Part shown: positions 1-9,360 of the stretch, piece by piece
Position numbering within the stretch: position 1 is the stretch's first letter
Layout of the letters: every line of letters begins with the position of its first letter
Made by a program: the position numbers and the translations under genes
Assembly (NCBI GenBank): GCA_030841965.1
Contig: JAUUSJ010000003.1
Coordinates: 1 to 64,000 of the forward strand
Length of the DNA stretch: 64,000 nt
Direction: 5' to 3'
Source of the DNA: Blautia sp.
GTDB lineage: Bacteria; Bacillota; Clostridia; Lachnospirales; Lachnospiraceae
Notes under the pieces: generated by a model
Databases searched by the model: none
Told to the model about the DNA's origin: nothing
The model's input: only the letters and a program-made list of their open reading frames with translations

Positions 1-365
1 ATCGAAAAAATCCTTGATTTTCAAGGAAAAAGGACTTGACTTAATAGGGAGGTGATATGTCTATTATAGGACCTAGACCGTTGCTCGTAAAATATCTTCC
101 ACTCTATAGCGAAGAACAACATAGACGACATGAAGTTCGTCCCGGTTTATCTGGATATGCACAGGTACATGGCAGAAATACTGTGACTTGGGAAGAAAGA
201 TTTAAAATGGATGTACAGTACGTCAACCATATCACATTTTGGCAGGATGTGAAAATTGTGTTGGAGACAGTTTTGAAAGCATTTATAAAAAAAGAGGGCA
301 TTTCTTCAGAGACATCTATGACTATGGAAGAGTTCAAGGGGACATCTGTTTCCAAGGAGAACTAG
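1..365 (+). pseudogene. undecaprenyl-phosphate sugar transferase, 3' fragment
   Basis: C-terminal part of a bacterial sugar transferase, the membrane enzyme that loads the first sugar phosphate onto undecaprenyl phosphate. The readable part opens at 57 with the family hallmark GDMSIIGPRPLL, followed by RHEVRPGLSGYAQVHGRN, which forms the catalytic C-terminal region. In the 56 bases before it the same frame contains TGA, TAA and TAG, and no other frame gives the expected TSLDELPQ motif, so the gene is broken or rearranged upstream. The AGGTGAT before ATG 57 looks like a ribosome site but is simply the codons of the conserved Gly-Gly-Asp. It is first of the operon that follows. Whether an intact copy lies outside the window cannot be seen. 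Confidence 0.75.
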
Positions 366-419
366 TGAAGTATGCTAAAATACGTCAATACAGTAGAGTG
401 ACAAAGGAGATAGTATCTT

Positions 420-1028
420 ATGAAACAATTAGTGATTCTTGGTGCCAGTGGTCATGGAAAAGTAGTAGCTGATATTGCAAAGAAAAATGGATACGAGGAA
501 ATTGTATTCCTAGACGATAACGAGAGCTTGACAAAATGTGGAAACTATCTGGTTAAAGGAAAATGCTCTGATACAAACAAATATCATTGCGATATGATAG
601 TGGCAATCGGCAACACGGAAATTCGCAAGAAGATTCAAGAAAAATTAGAGCATAAAGGATATTCTATCCCAGTGCTTATCCATCCAGACGCTGTAATTGG
701 AGAAAATGTGATAATTGGTAAGGGTACTGTTGTTATGGCTGGAGTAGTCATTAATTCAGATAGTTCCATTGGAAAAGGTTGTATCATCAATACCTGTTCT
801 TCGATTGACCATGATTGCAAAATAGGTGATTTTGTCCATATTTCTGTCGGGAGTCATTTAGCTGGAACTGTGTATATTCAAGATAGAACATGGCTTGGAA
901 TCGGTGCTATTGTTAGTAATAATATTAGTATTTGTCAAGATTGCATGATTGGCGCAGGTGCCGTCGTCACCAAAAATATAAATGAAAGTGGAACATATGT
1001 AGGGATTCCAGCGGGGAAAATAAAATGA
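420..1028 (+). CDS. NeuD/PglD-like sugar O-acetyltransferase
   Basis: 202 residues. The N-terminal third is a small Rossmann-like domain (LVILGASGHGKVVADIA at residues 4-20) that binds the nucleotide sugar. The rest is a left-handed beta-helix of hexapeptide repeats (VIGENVIIGKGTVVMAG, SIGKGC, IGDFVHISVGSHL). The motif DHDCKIGDFVHI carries the catalytic-type histidine of the NeuD/PglD acetyltransferases, which transfer acetyl from acetyl-CoA to an amino- or hydroxy-sugar. The ribosome site AAGGAG lies about 10 bases upstream of ATG 420. The stop overlaps the start of the next glycosyltransferase by four bases, so the two are probably translationally coupled. The sugar substrate is not readable. 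Confidence 0.85.
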   Translation: MKQLVILGASGHGKVVADIAKKNGYEEIVFLDDNESLTKCGNYLVKGKCSDTNKYHCDMIVAIGNTEIRKKIQEKLEHKGYSIPVLIHPDAVIGENVIIGKGTVVMAGVVINSDSSIGKGCIINTCSSIDHDCKIGDFVHISVGSHLAGTVYIQDRTWLGIGAIVSNNISICQDCMIGAGAVVTKNINESGTYVGIPAGKIK

Positions 1029-2116
1029 AAATTTTAATTTTAGCAAATAATGATATTGGTCTTTACCAGTTCCGAAAGGAATTAATTGAAGAACTATTAA
1101 AAAAGAATACTGTTTCGATATCTTTGCCCTATGGAGAACTCGTAGAACCGCTAAAAAAGATGGGATGTACGTTTATTAATATACCACTTGAGCGGCGTGG
1201 AATCAATCCAGTAAAAGATTTTGGTTTATTCATTCGCTATTATAAATTATTAAAAACACAAAATCCAGAGCTTGTTATTACATACACAATTAAACCTAAT
1301 ATTTATGGCGGATTTGCCTGTCGACTCTGTAAAATTCCATATGCAGTCAATATTACTGGTTTAGGAACAGCGTTTCAGAAAAAAGGAATATTGCGCAGAC
1401 TAGTAACAATCATGTATAAGATTGGACTAAAAAAAGCCAGGACAGTTTTTTTTGAAAATGAAGAAAATCAACAGATTTTTATAAATGAAAGAATTGTCAA
1501 GACAAAACAGACCTGTTTATTAAACGGTGCAGGAGTTAATCTAAAACATTATCAAGTTGCCGAGTATCCAGCAGATGACGGTACAATAAGATTCCTCTTT
1601 ATCGGCAGAGTTATGAAAGAAAAAGGGATTGATGAGTTATTCGTGGCGATGAGAAGATTACGGGCAGAGGGAATTTCCTGTACTCTTGATGTGCTGGGTA
1701 GCTATGAAGAAAACTATGAAGGTAAGATAAGAGAGTATGAGAAAGAAGGATGGCTTTACTATCATGGTTATCAAAAAGATGTCAGACCATTTATAAAAAA
1801 ATGTCATTGCTTTGTACTTCCATCATGGCATGAAGGAATGGCGAATACGAATCTGGAATGTGCTGCGATGGGAAGACCAGTAATTACGAGTAATATTCAT
1901 GGTTGTAAGGAAGCTGTAATACATAAAAAGACAGGGTTTTACTGTAAGAGAAAAGATAGTGGGAGTCTGTATAAGGCAATGAGATATTTTTGTAGTATAG
2001 ATTATGCGAGGAGAAAAGAGATGGGATTAGAAGGAAGAAAGCGTATGGAAGATGTATTTGATAAGGAGAAAGTTGTAAAAGAGACACTAAAGGTGTTGAG
2101 GTTGGAGGAAGTTTGA
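1025..2116 (+). CDS. GT4 family glycosyltransferase
   Basis: 363-residue GT-B fold transferase of the CapM/WbpT-like GT4 type. The N-terminal domain carries ERRGINPVKDF and ITYTIKPNIYGG, typical of enzymes using UDP-hexose or UDP-hexuronate donors. The C-terminal Glycos_transf_1 domain has FIGRVMKEKGIDEL, then PSWHEGMANTNLECAAMGRPV, which contains the EX7E-like donor site. No signal peptide; it would act at the cytoplasmic membrane face on the lipid-linked repeat unit. ATG 1025 overlaps the preceding stop (ATGA), and the next gene starts inside this stop codon, so it is a tightly packed operon member. Confidence 0.88.
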   Translation: MKILILANNDIGLYQFRKELIEELLKKNTVSISLPYGELVEPLKKMGCTFINIPLERRGINPVKDFGLFIRYYKLLKTQNPELVITYTIKPNIYGGFACRLCKIPYAVNITGLGTAFQKKGILRRLVTIMYKIGLKKARTVFFENEENQQIFINERIVKTKQTCLLNGAGVNLKHYQVAEYPADDGTIRFLFIGRVMKEKGIDELFVAMRRLRAEGISCTLDVLGSYEENYEGKIREYEKEGWLYYHGYQKDVRPFIKKCHCFVLPSWHEGMANTNLECAAMGRPVITSNIHGCKEAVIHKKTGFYCKRKDSGSLYKAMRYFCSIDYARRKEMGLEGRKRMEDVFDKEKVVKETLKVLRLEEV

Positions 2117-3162
2117 TGGAAGAAATAATCAGCATTATTGTGCCAGTTTATAATGTGGAATCATATTTAGCACAGTGCTTAGATAGTTTAATAAATCAGA
2201 CATATAAAAATATCGAGATTATTTGTGTGAATGATGGATCAAGTGATGGTAGCAGTGCAATTTTAGAAAAATACGCAAAAACTGATTTTCGTATCAAAAC
2301 AATTAACCAAAGTAATCGAGGACTTTCAGAAGCAAGAAATACAGGCATAAAATATGCTATAGGTAAATATATCATGTTTGTAGATAGTGATGATTGGATA
2401 GAATTAAGTACTTGCCAATACGCTTGGAATGCCACAAAGAATGGACAGATTGATTTAATATTCTGGGGCTATGTTAGAGAATTTCAAAATCAATCAAAAG
2501 AAAAGAGATTCTTCTGGAAAGATGCACAATTTTTTGATAGAAATGCTGTACATAGTCAGCTTCATAGACGAGTTTGTGGTTTGTTGGGAGAGGAACTTGC
2601 TCATCCAGAGTATGCGAATGCAATTGAAACTGCATGGGGAAAATTATATAAAACTGAGAAGATTAAAAATATACGATTTGTAGATACAAAAAAGATAGGA
2701 ACGGAGGATGCTTTGTTTAATCTTTATGCGTTGGGTAATATAGAAAGTGCTGTATATTTGGATCAATGTTTTAATCATTATAGAAAGACAAATACTTTGT
2801 CTCTTACCTCTACTTATAAGGAAAAATTATTTCCACAATGGCAATATTTATTTGATTTGATGGAGGGATATATTAATGAACAACAACTACCACAGGAATA
2901 TGAAACAGCTTTTTATAATCGAATTGCACTTAGTATTTTGGGATTAGGATTAAATATTGTTTCTTCAAATTATACTGTGTTAAAAAAAGTTAGAATGATA
3001 CGAAGAATATTATCTGATGAAAGATATCGTGAAGCTTATAGGCAGTTGGAATATAAATATTTCCCTATACATTGGAAACTATTTTATAAATGTGCAAAAT
3101 GGAGATTTGCGGGAATATTATATAGTTTATTGATAATAATAAATAGAATTATTAAATCTTAG
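2116..3162 (+). CDS. GT2 family glycosyltransferase
   Basis: 348 residues, GT-A fold. The N-terminus has ISIIVPVYNVESYL, then the nucleotide-binding NDGSSDGS, and FVDSDDW with the metal-binding D-x-D at about residues 91-96. A C-terminal extension with basic and hydrophobic residues (residues 300-348) probably associates with the membrane. I chose ATG 2116 over the TTG one codon earlier because GGAGGAA at 2104-2110 sits six bases upstream and the start overlaps the previous TGA. Donor and acceptor are unknown. Confidence 0.87.
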   Translation: MEEIISIIVPVYNVESYLAQCLDSLINQTYKNIEIICVNDGSSDGSSAILEKYAKTDFRIKTINQSNRGLSEARNTGIKYAIGKYIMFVDSDDWIELSTCQYAWNATKNGQIDLIFWGYVREFQNQSKEKRFFWKDAQFFDRNAVHSQLHRRVCGLLGEELAHPEYANAIETAWGKLYKTEKIKNIRFVDTKKIGTEDALFNLYALGNIESAVYLDQCFNHYRKTNTLSLTSTYKEKLFPQWQYLFDLMEGYINEQQLPQEYETAFYNRIALSILGLGLNIVSSNYTVLKKVRMIRRILSDERYREAYRQLEYKYFPIHWKLFYKCAKWRFAGILYSLLIIINRIIKS

Positions 3163-3184
3163 CTTGAAAGATAAAAAGGAGTAA

Positions 3185-4021
3185 ATGATGGTGGAACCAC
3201 GAATTTCGGTTATAATGGGTATTTATAATTGTGCTGATACATTAGATGAGGCAATTAATTCGATACTTAATCAGACATTTTCAGATTGGGAATTTATATT
3301 ATGTGATGACGGTTCAATAGACAATACCTATGATATTGCTAAAAGATATGCTGATTTATATTCCGAAAGATTTATTTTATTAAAAAACTTTAAGAATATG
3401 GGACTAAATTATACTCTAAATCATTGTTTAGAATATGCAAAAGGTGATTATATTGCTCGTATGGATGGAGATGATATTTGTGATCCGACTAGATTGGAAA
3501 AAGAAATTAAGTTTTTAGATGAACATCCTGAATATGCAGTTGTTAGTACGCAAATGGCTATGTTTGATGAACAGGGAGATTGGGGAAAGACATCAGTAAT
3601 TGAGAGACCAACTCAACAAGATTTCTGTTTACATACACCGTTTTTCTGCCATGCAGCGAGTATGATTAGAAGATCTGTTATTGAAGAAGTTGGAAGATAT
3701 ACAGAGAATCCCAAATTGTTAAGAGTGGAGGATTGTGATTTATGGTTTAAAATATATGCGAAAGGATATAAAGGAGCTAACATACCAGAAGTTCTTTATA
3801 AAATGAGAGACGATCGAAATGCACTTTGTAGAAGGAGCATAAAGGGTAGATTTAATAGTTGTTATGTTTTATATCATGGATTTAAAATGATTCATATGCC
3901 GTGGTATAAATATATATATGTTTTGAGAAATATAGTAATAGAGTTACTTAAGTGTTTTATGCCAGAGATTTTGTATAGATGGATACATAGGAAAAGATAT
4001 AGCAAAGAATATAAATTATAA
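3185..4021 (+). CDS. GT2 family glycosyltransferase
   Basis: 278 residues. PRISVIMGIYNCADTL at the N-terminus and LCDDGSIDNT form the donor site; ARMDGDDICDPTRLEKEI is the D-x-D and following helix typical of the rhamnosyl- and galactosyltransferase branch of GT2. CHAASMIRRSVIEEVGRY is the acceptor-side segment. The start has tandem ATGs (3185, 3188) after AAAAAGGAG. It lies 22 bases after the previous glycosyltransferase, and the polymerase gene follows after 26 bases. The tail contains an aromatic-rich probable membrane-contact helix. Confidence 0.87.
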   Translation: MMVEPRISVIMGIYNCADTLDEAINSILNQTFSDWEFILCDDGSIDNTYDIAKRYADLYSERFILLKNFKNMGLNYTLNHCLEYAKGDYIARMDGDDICDPTRLEKEIKFLDEHPEYAVVSTQMAMFDEQGDWGKTSVIERPTQQDFCLHTPFFCHAASMIRRSVIEEVGRYTENPKLLRVEDCDLWFKIYAKGYKGANIPEVLYKMRDDRNALCRRSIKGRFNSCYVLYHGFKMIHMPWYKYIYVLRNIVIELLKCFMPEILYRWIHRKRYSKEYKL

Positions 4022-4047
4022 GAAAAAAATAGTGTTGAGGTAGTGGA

Positions 4048-5166
4048 ATGTTAATCAATTATTCGATTTTAGCTGTTATGCTTTTGGTTAGTGGATTATA
4101 TGAGCAAAATATTAGAAGATATACAATTAATTCTATGCAAGATGGATATATGTTTAAAATAACAAGAACTCCATGGATAATAGTATTTGGATACATTGCC
4201 TTTATTGCAGCAATGAGAACGAATGTAAATGATACTTCTTCATACATTTATTCTTTTCAAAATCTTGAAAGTACATGGGGAGCTTTTTGGACACAAGTTT
4301 CTTCAGCAGCGATAGGGAAAGATTGGGCATTTGATGCTGTAAACATTTTATTTAAGATTCTTATTTCGAATGACTATCATTTATGGTTGGCATTGTATGC
4401 AATTTTGGAGTCAGTTGTATTTGTACATGTTTTGAGAAAAAATGCTGTATCTTTGTTAGATTGTTGTTTCTTCTTTTTTTGTAGTACACTTTATTATAAC
4501 TACTTCTCTATGATGAGACAATGGTTTGCAGCAGTTATGCTATTTGGGGCTTCTGGTTTTATTCGAGATAAGAAATTAAAAAAATATTTGCTTGTATGTA
4601 TAATAATGGCTCAGTTTCATAGTTCGGCATATATGATGATTATAGTGTATTTTTTAGTTCAAGGACAAGCTTGGTCTCAAAAACAAGTTTCTATTATTGG
4701 GTTGTTTACTATAATATTAGTTTTTTTAAACCCAATTTTAAATTCATTAGAAAGTACTACAACAGGAACTAGTTATGATTATGTTATTAGTGCAATGAAT
4801 TCTGATTCTGGTTCCTCTATTTTGAGAGTGTTTATAGCAATGGTGCCAGTTATACTTTCTTTTATGGAAAAAGATAATATTAAGGATCCAATGATTAATT
4901 TATGTGTAAATATGTCATTATTAAATTGTTTATTAAATTTACTTGCCTCATTTACAAGTGGATTATACGTTGTAAGATTTTCTACATATACAAATATGTA
5001 TAATATGTTACTTTATCCATATTTGCTTAATATAGCCATTAGAGGTAGCAATCGCACAATTATTAAGATGGGATTTTATATAATTTATTTTGTTTTTTAT
5101 TATTATCAAATGTGTCATCAAGGGGCGTTTTTTTATGGCAGTGATATTCTAGGTGTATTTAATTGA
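4048..5166 (+). CDS. EpsG-like polysaccharide polymerase (Wzy role)
   Basis: 372-residue polytopic membrane protein with about ten hydrophobic segments. The N-terminal AAMRTNVNDTSSYIYSF corresponds to the EpsG-family segment that in relatives reads G(L/M)R..VG.D...Y, and YNYFSMMRQWFAAVMLF is the second conserved EpsG region. EpsG proteins are thought to join lipid-linked repeat units outside the membrane, as Wzy does. It is the only polymerase candidate in the first cluster, whose flippase is at 13850. ATG 4048 has a weak site (TTGAGGTAG) upstream. Confidence 0.82.
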   Translation: MLINYSILAVMLLVSGLYEQNIRRYTINSMQDGYMFKITRTPWIIVFGYIAFIAAMRTNVNDTSSYIYSFQNLESTWGAFWTQVSSAAIGKDWAFDAVNILFKILISNDYHLWLALYAILESVVFVHVLRKNAVSLLDCCFFFFCSTLYYNYFSMMRQWFAAVMLFGASGFIRDKKLKKYLLVCIIMAQFHSSAYMMIIVYFLVQGQAWSQKQVSIIGLFTIILVFLNPILNSLESTTTGTSYDYVISAMNSDSGSSILRVFIAMVPVILSFMEKDNIKDPMINLCVNMSLLNCLLNLLASFTSGLYVVRFSTYTNMYNMLLYPYLLNIAIRGSNRTIIKMGFYIIYFVFYYYQMCHQGAFFYGSDILGVFN

Positions 5167-5187
5167 TGAATATAAAGGAGAAAGTCA

Positions 5188-5337
5188 TTGGTAGCTAACG
5201 ATAAGTTATACTTTTATATGATAATCACAGTTCCTAAAAGTGAAAAGGAAACTCACTATTTATTTTTTTACACCAGAAATCCAAAAGAAATTTCTTTTAA
5301 TTTAGAATATTGGAAGAAGTTAAAAAAATTAGCATGA
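5188..5337 (+). CDS. possible 49-residue small protein (TTG start)
   Basis: A short reading frame starting TTG at 5188 with AAAGGAG seven bases upstream, ending TGA at 5335-5337. The product is aromatic and lysine rich and I do not recognise it. It sits in the 348-base gap between the polymerase and the GT32 gene. The rest of that gap, 5338-5514, has only patchy coding character in another frame. The whole gap may be the remains of a lost gene. Only the ribosome site supports real translation. Confidence 0.25.
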   Translation: MVANDKLYFYMIITVPKSEKETHYLFFYTRNPKEISFNLEYWKKLKKLA

Positions 5338-5514
5338 ATGTTACAACAACTCTGAATAGCAATACTGTAAAAGATAAAGGAAAAGATATAACTTTTTATG
5401 CTGATTGGATTTACAACTGTGCTTTAATTATTGTGTATATTAAAAGTTATTTTGATGAAACTATAGAACATGTTGAGATGTTACATAAAAATGGGAAAGG
5501 AAGGACAAGAAAAG

Positions 5515-6267
5515 ATGATTCCCAAAAAAATTCATTATTGTTGGTTCGGTAAAAATCCGCTACCAAATTCTGCAAAAAAATGTATTGCTTCGTGGAAAAA
5601 ATTTTTTCCAGACTATAAGATTATTGAATGGAATGAAAATAATTATGATGTGAACAAGATCTTATATACTAAACAGGCTTATGAAGCCAAGAAGTATGCA
5701 TTTGTGAGTGATTATGCGCGATTTGATATTTTGTATCAGTACGGTGGAATATATTTTGATACAGATGTTGAGGTAATAAAATCTTTTGATGATATTCTTA
5801 GGCGTGGTGCATTTATGGGATGTGAGATAGATGGTTCGGTTATTTGTGAAAAAAGAGGATTAGGGATAGCTGTAGCTCCAGGGCTGGGGATAGCCGCTGC
5901 TTCAGGTTTAAGGATATATAAGGAAATTCTTGATTTTTATTCTACTCAACTGTTTTTTAGAGAAAATGGTTCTATTAACACAGAGACAGTTGTTGCAAAA
6001 ACCACAAAGGTGTTGAAAAAATATGGTTTGAGAGATATTAAAGGAATTCAACAAATAGATGAAATAACGATTTATCCTAAAGAGTTTTTTAATCCGATGA
6101 ATAATAATACTGGAGAACTGAAAGTAACTGTTAATACTCATTCGATACATTGGTACTCAATGTCGTGGATGACTTCAAAACAGAAAATTAAAAGTAAAAT
6201 TACAAGACCATTACATCGAATTTTTGGAGAGGACGGTTTTTCTTTCTTTAAGAAGGAGAATAAATAG
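5515..6267 (+). CDS. GT32-like glycosyltransferase (DXD sugar-binding)
   Basis: 250 residues. It begins MIPKKIHYCWFG, the standard N-terminus of the Gly_transf_sug/GT32 family. Next come AFVSDYARFDILYQYGGIYFDTDVEV, with the catalytic D-x-D (DTD), and NTHSIHWYSMSW, the C-terminal His/Trp motif. ATG 5515 was chosen because the family starts there and AAAGGAAGG lies 11 bases upstream; a longer version from 5470 would add an unconserved tail. GT32 enzymes typically transfer hexoses in capsule and exopolysaccharide clusters. Residues 120-142 hold a short Gly/Ala-rich near-repeat (LGIAVAPGLGIAAASGL), which is unusual and may be a small internal duplication. Confidence 0.85.
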   Translation: MIPKKIHYCWFGKNPLPNSAKKCIASWKKFFPDYKIIEWNENNYDVNKILYTKQAYEAKKYAFVSDYARFDILYQYGGIYFDTDVEVIKSFDDILRRGAFMGCEIDGSVICEKRGLGIAVAPGLGIAAASGLRIYKEILDFYSTQLFFRENGSINTETVVAKTTKVLKKYGLRDIKGIQQIDEITIYPKEFFNPMNNNTGELKVTVNTHSIHWYSMSWMTSKQKIKSKITRPLHRIFGEDGFSFFKKENK

Positions 6268-6270
6268 ATT

Positions 6271-7108
6271 ATGGAATTAACAAAAAAGGATACGAAAATG
6301 ATACAAGGTTTATCTGTGCTTGCTATGGTTTGGTTACATTTGTTTAACAAAAATTATAATAATCTTTTTAACCCACTTATTTTTGTAGGAGGAGTACCAT
6401 TAAGCTTTTATATTAGCCAATTAAGTGATTTTTGTGTATTTGGATTTGCTTTTTGTAGTGGATATGGTCATATGGTGCAGTATGAGCAAAATGATTTTTA
6501 TAAAAGGAGATTAAAAGGATTAGTATCCATATTATGTAATTATTGGTTAGTTTTGATTGTTTTTACAGTGGTCAGTATTCTTGTGGGTCAATCTAATTTT
6601 ATGCCTGAAAGCCTATTTAAATTTATGATGAATGCATTAGCACTAGAAAATTCTTTTAATGGTGCATGGTGGTATATGTTTGCATATATTTTACTGGTAT
6701 TAATATCACCTATAATATTGAAGGAAGTAAAGAAGTATTCTTCGATTTTTGTGTTAGTCTTAGGTTTTGGAATCTACTGTATAGCTTATTATATACGTTT
6801 TAAAATAGTATATAGCAATTGGTTTCTTGTAAAGTTTGGACCGTTTGGGATGACATTGTTTGAGTATTTAATAGGTGCAGTGTGTTGCAAAGAACAGATT
6901 TTTACAAAATTATATTCTATTTGGAAAACATTCCACGAATATATGGTTGATACATATGTTCTTTTATTCAGTTTTGTTTAAGGACTTTGTGTATATTGCA
7001 AAATATCCAGTTCTTATTTATCTATTTATGATAGGGATTACGGTGGGTATTTCTATAGTATTACAATGGATAGAATATCCTATACAAAATAAGTTGAAAG
7101 GACAATGA
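6271..7108 (+). pseudogene. acyltransferase-3 family protein, frameshifted
   Basis: Multi-pass membrane O-acyltransferase (OafA/WecH-like), which would decorate the polysaccharide with acetyl or another acyl group. The first frame (6271-6981) gives the N-terminal helix with MVWLHLF and about eight membrane segments, then fails. The conserved end (KHSTNIWLIHMFFYSVLF and the last two helices, ending at 7108) is in the +1 frame. The switch maps to the AAAA run at 6925-6928: with three As the reading is SIWKHSTNIW, the expected family end. One inserted base therefore separates this from a normal protein of about 278 residues. Either the gene is inactivated or this is a sequencing error; a four-base run is a weak slippage site. 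Confidence 0.8.
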
Positions 7109-7109
7109 T

Positions 7110-8306
7110 ATGAAAAAAATACTTATCTTTTCTCATGCTTTAGAGCTTGGTGGTGCGGAGCGTGCGTTACTGGGATTATTGGAAACGATAGACACAACTG
7201 AATATGAAGTAGATTTATTTCTTATGCGTCATACAGGAGAATTAATGAAATATATTCCAGATAACATTAATTTATTACCAGAGATATCACAATATGCTTG
7301 TCTTGCAATTCCTTTTTTGAAAGTTTTGCAAAAAAGACAATTTGGTGTTGCTTTGGGACGTTATCAGGGAAAAAGGAAAGCAAGAAAACGCATACAACAG
7401 TTAAATTTAGCTGGTGATAATGATGTATTTTTGGAGTATAGTCATAAATATACTTTGCCATATATGCCAGTAATAAGTGAAAAAGAGTATGACTTAGCAA
7501 TTAGTTTTCTTACACCACATTATTTTGTGGCAGATAAGGTAAAAGCTAAAAAGAAGATGGCGTGGATACATACTGACTATGCAGTAATTGCAGTTGATAA
7601 AGAATCACAGTTTGAAATGTGGAATAGATATGATGCAATTGCTTCTATTTCAGAAAGTGTGACAGAAAGTTTTTTGAAAATATTTCCTTTGCTAAAATCA
7701 CGGATAGTTGTAATAGAAAATATCATACCGATGAAATATTTGCAGGACTTGACAAATGCTTTTTCTGTGGAACAAGAGATGCCATCAAAAGGTGTTAAAC
7801 TCCTTACAATTGGTCGTTTTTCTTATTCAAAAAAAATGGAGGAAATTCCAGAAATCTGTAGGCAAATAAGAGAAAATGGAATTGATGTAAAGTGGTATTT
7901 AATTGGTTTCGGTGGAGAAGAAGCTGTGATTCGAAAAAAGATAGAAGAAGCGGGTATGCAGGATTATGTGATTATTCTTGGAAAAAAAGAAAATCCATAT
8001 CCATATATTAAGGCGTGTGATATTTATATACAACCGAGTCGCTATGAGGGAAAGTCTATAGCTGTTAGAGAGGCTCAAATATTTTCTAAGCCAGTGGTGA
8101 TTACAGCTTATAGTACAGCTCATAGTCAGTTAAAAGATGGTTTTGATGGAATAATTGTCCCAATGGACATACATGGAACAGTTCAAGGAATCATAGATTT
8201 AATTAATGATAAAAAATTACAAATAAAGTTAAGTCAAAATACAAAACAAGTGGATTATGTAAATAGAGAAGAAATAGAGAAGATTTATGCATTTATGGAG
8301 GAATGA
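7110..8306 (+). CDS. GT4 family glycosyltransferase
   Basis: 398 residues, GT-B fold. The N-terminus ILIFSHALELGGAERALLGLL is the acceptor-side start common to GT4 enzymes of exopolysaccharide loci. Residues about 230-245 read LLTIGRFSYSKKMEEIP, and the donor site is IYIQPSRYEGKSIAVREAQIFSKPVV, containing the E-x7-E pair. ATG 7110 has GAAAGGACAA just upstream, within the last codons of the broken acyltransferase. Substrates are unknown. Confidence 0.87.
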   Translation: MKKILIFSHALELGGAERALLGLLETIDTTEYEVDLFLMRHTGELMKYIPDNINLLPEISQYACLAIPFLKVLQKRQFGVALGRYQGKRKARKRIQQLNLAGDNDVFLEYSHKYTLPYMPVISEKEYDLAISFLTPHYFVADKVKAKKKMAWIHTDYAVIAVDKESQFEMWNRYDAIASISESVTESFLKIFPLLKSRIVVIENIIPMKYLQDLTNAFSVEQEMPSKGVKLLTIGRFSYSKKMEEIPEICRQIRENGIDVKWYLIGFGGEEAVIRKKIEEAGMQDYVIILGKKENPYPYIKACDIYIQPSRYEGKSIAVREAQIFSKPVVITAYSTAHSQLKDGFDGIIVPMDIHGTVQGIIDLINDKKLQIKLSQNTKQVDYVNREEIEKIYAFMEE

Positions 8307-8310
8307 TGAT

Positions 8311-9357
8311 ATGCAACCACTAGTTACAGTAGCCGTTGCGGCATATAATGTGGAAAAATTTTTAGAAAATGGAATGAGTTCTATTTTTAATCAAACTTAT
8401 AAAAATATTGAGATTATTTTAGTAGATGATGGTTCCACAGATAGAACCTCTAAGATATGTGATGAAATTGCTAAGCGAGATAGAAGAGTAAAGGTTTTTC
8501 ATAAAACTAATGGTGGATTAGGAAGTGCAAGGAATGTTGGTATCGATAATGCAAAGGGTGAATTTATATATTTTTTCGATGTTGATGATTCGATAGAGAC
8601 TAATTTGATTGAAGAAAACGTAAAAATAGCGCAGAAGAGGAATGTAGATTTAGTTATCTTTGGTTATTATGCAAGATATAGCAATGAGGATATAGAGGAA
8701 TTGATCACATTACCAGAAATTGAAATTCATTCTAATGAGGAATTAAAGAAAGCGTATGTGCAATATTTGTTATGGTTAAAGCATGGAAATGGTTTTGCAT
8801 GGAATAAGTTTTACAGATTGTCATTTATAAAGAAGAATAATTTTCATTTTGGAAATCAGAGAGTTCAGCAGGATGAGCCATTTAATATGCAATTGTATTT
8901 AAAATTGAATCATGTTTATATATGTTCTAAAGCATATTATCATTATGTATTGTATGTAAATGCTAATGCAGGCTCACGGTATTTATTAAATAAAGAAGAG
9001 ATAATTAAAGATGTTTACCATAAATTTATGGAGTTCTATAATACTTGGAAATTAAATGATAAGAGAGTTTTAAAATATATTGAAAATAGGTTTATATCAG
9101 GAATTTTTGGTGTTGTAACTTTAAATTATTATCATTTGGATTGTCATTTATCTAATGAGGAACGGGAAGAGAAAATCAAGAATATTATAATGGATGAAGA
9201 TGTGAGTAGGGTATTGAAAAATGTAAAGATTTCATATAGTAAAAATCCAATTAATACAATACAAGCATGGGCATTTAATACACGAAGAGTAAAATTATTA
9301 ATGTTTATGACGAATTTGAAAATTAACTTAAAGAAGATGATGAAGGGAAGAAGGTAA
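8311..9357 (+). CDS. GT2 family glycosyltransferase
   Basis: 348 residues. VTVAVAAYNVEKFL, LVDDGSTDRTS and the metal site FFDVDDSIE define a GT-A transferase. NGFAWNKFYRLSFI and a conserved DEPFN acid pair follow in the acceptor region. I placed the start at ATG 8311 because GGAGGA at 8297-8302 is eight bases before it; an upstream TTG would only add unconserved residues. It follows the previous stop by four bases and is followed after three bases by another GT2 gene. Confidence 0.86.
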   Translation: MQPLVTVAVAAYNVEKFLENGMSSIFNQTYKNIEIILVDDGSTDRTSKICDEIAKRDRRVKVFHKTNGGLGSARNVGIDNAKGEFIYFFDVDDSIETNLIEENVKIAQKRNVDLVIFGYYARYSNEDIEELITLPEIEIHSNEELKKAYVQYLLWLKHGNGFAWNKFYRLSFIKKNNFHFGNQRVQQDEPFNMQLYLKLNHVYICSKAYYHYVLYVNANAGSRYLLNKEEIIKDVYHKFMEFYNTWKLNDKRVLKYIENRFISGIFGVVTLNYYHLDCHLSNEEREEKIKNIIMDEDVSRVLKNVKISYSKNPINTIQAWAFNTRRVKLLMFMTNLKINLKKMMKGRR

Positions 9358-9360
9358 TAT

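Noticed and set aside
47..56. AGGTGAT as a ribosome site for a genuine 102-residue gene starting at 57
   Set aside because: These bases encode the conserved Gly-Gly-Asp of sugar transferases, so the start is internal to a longer original gene.
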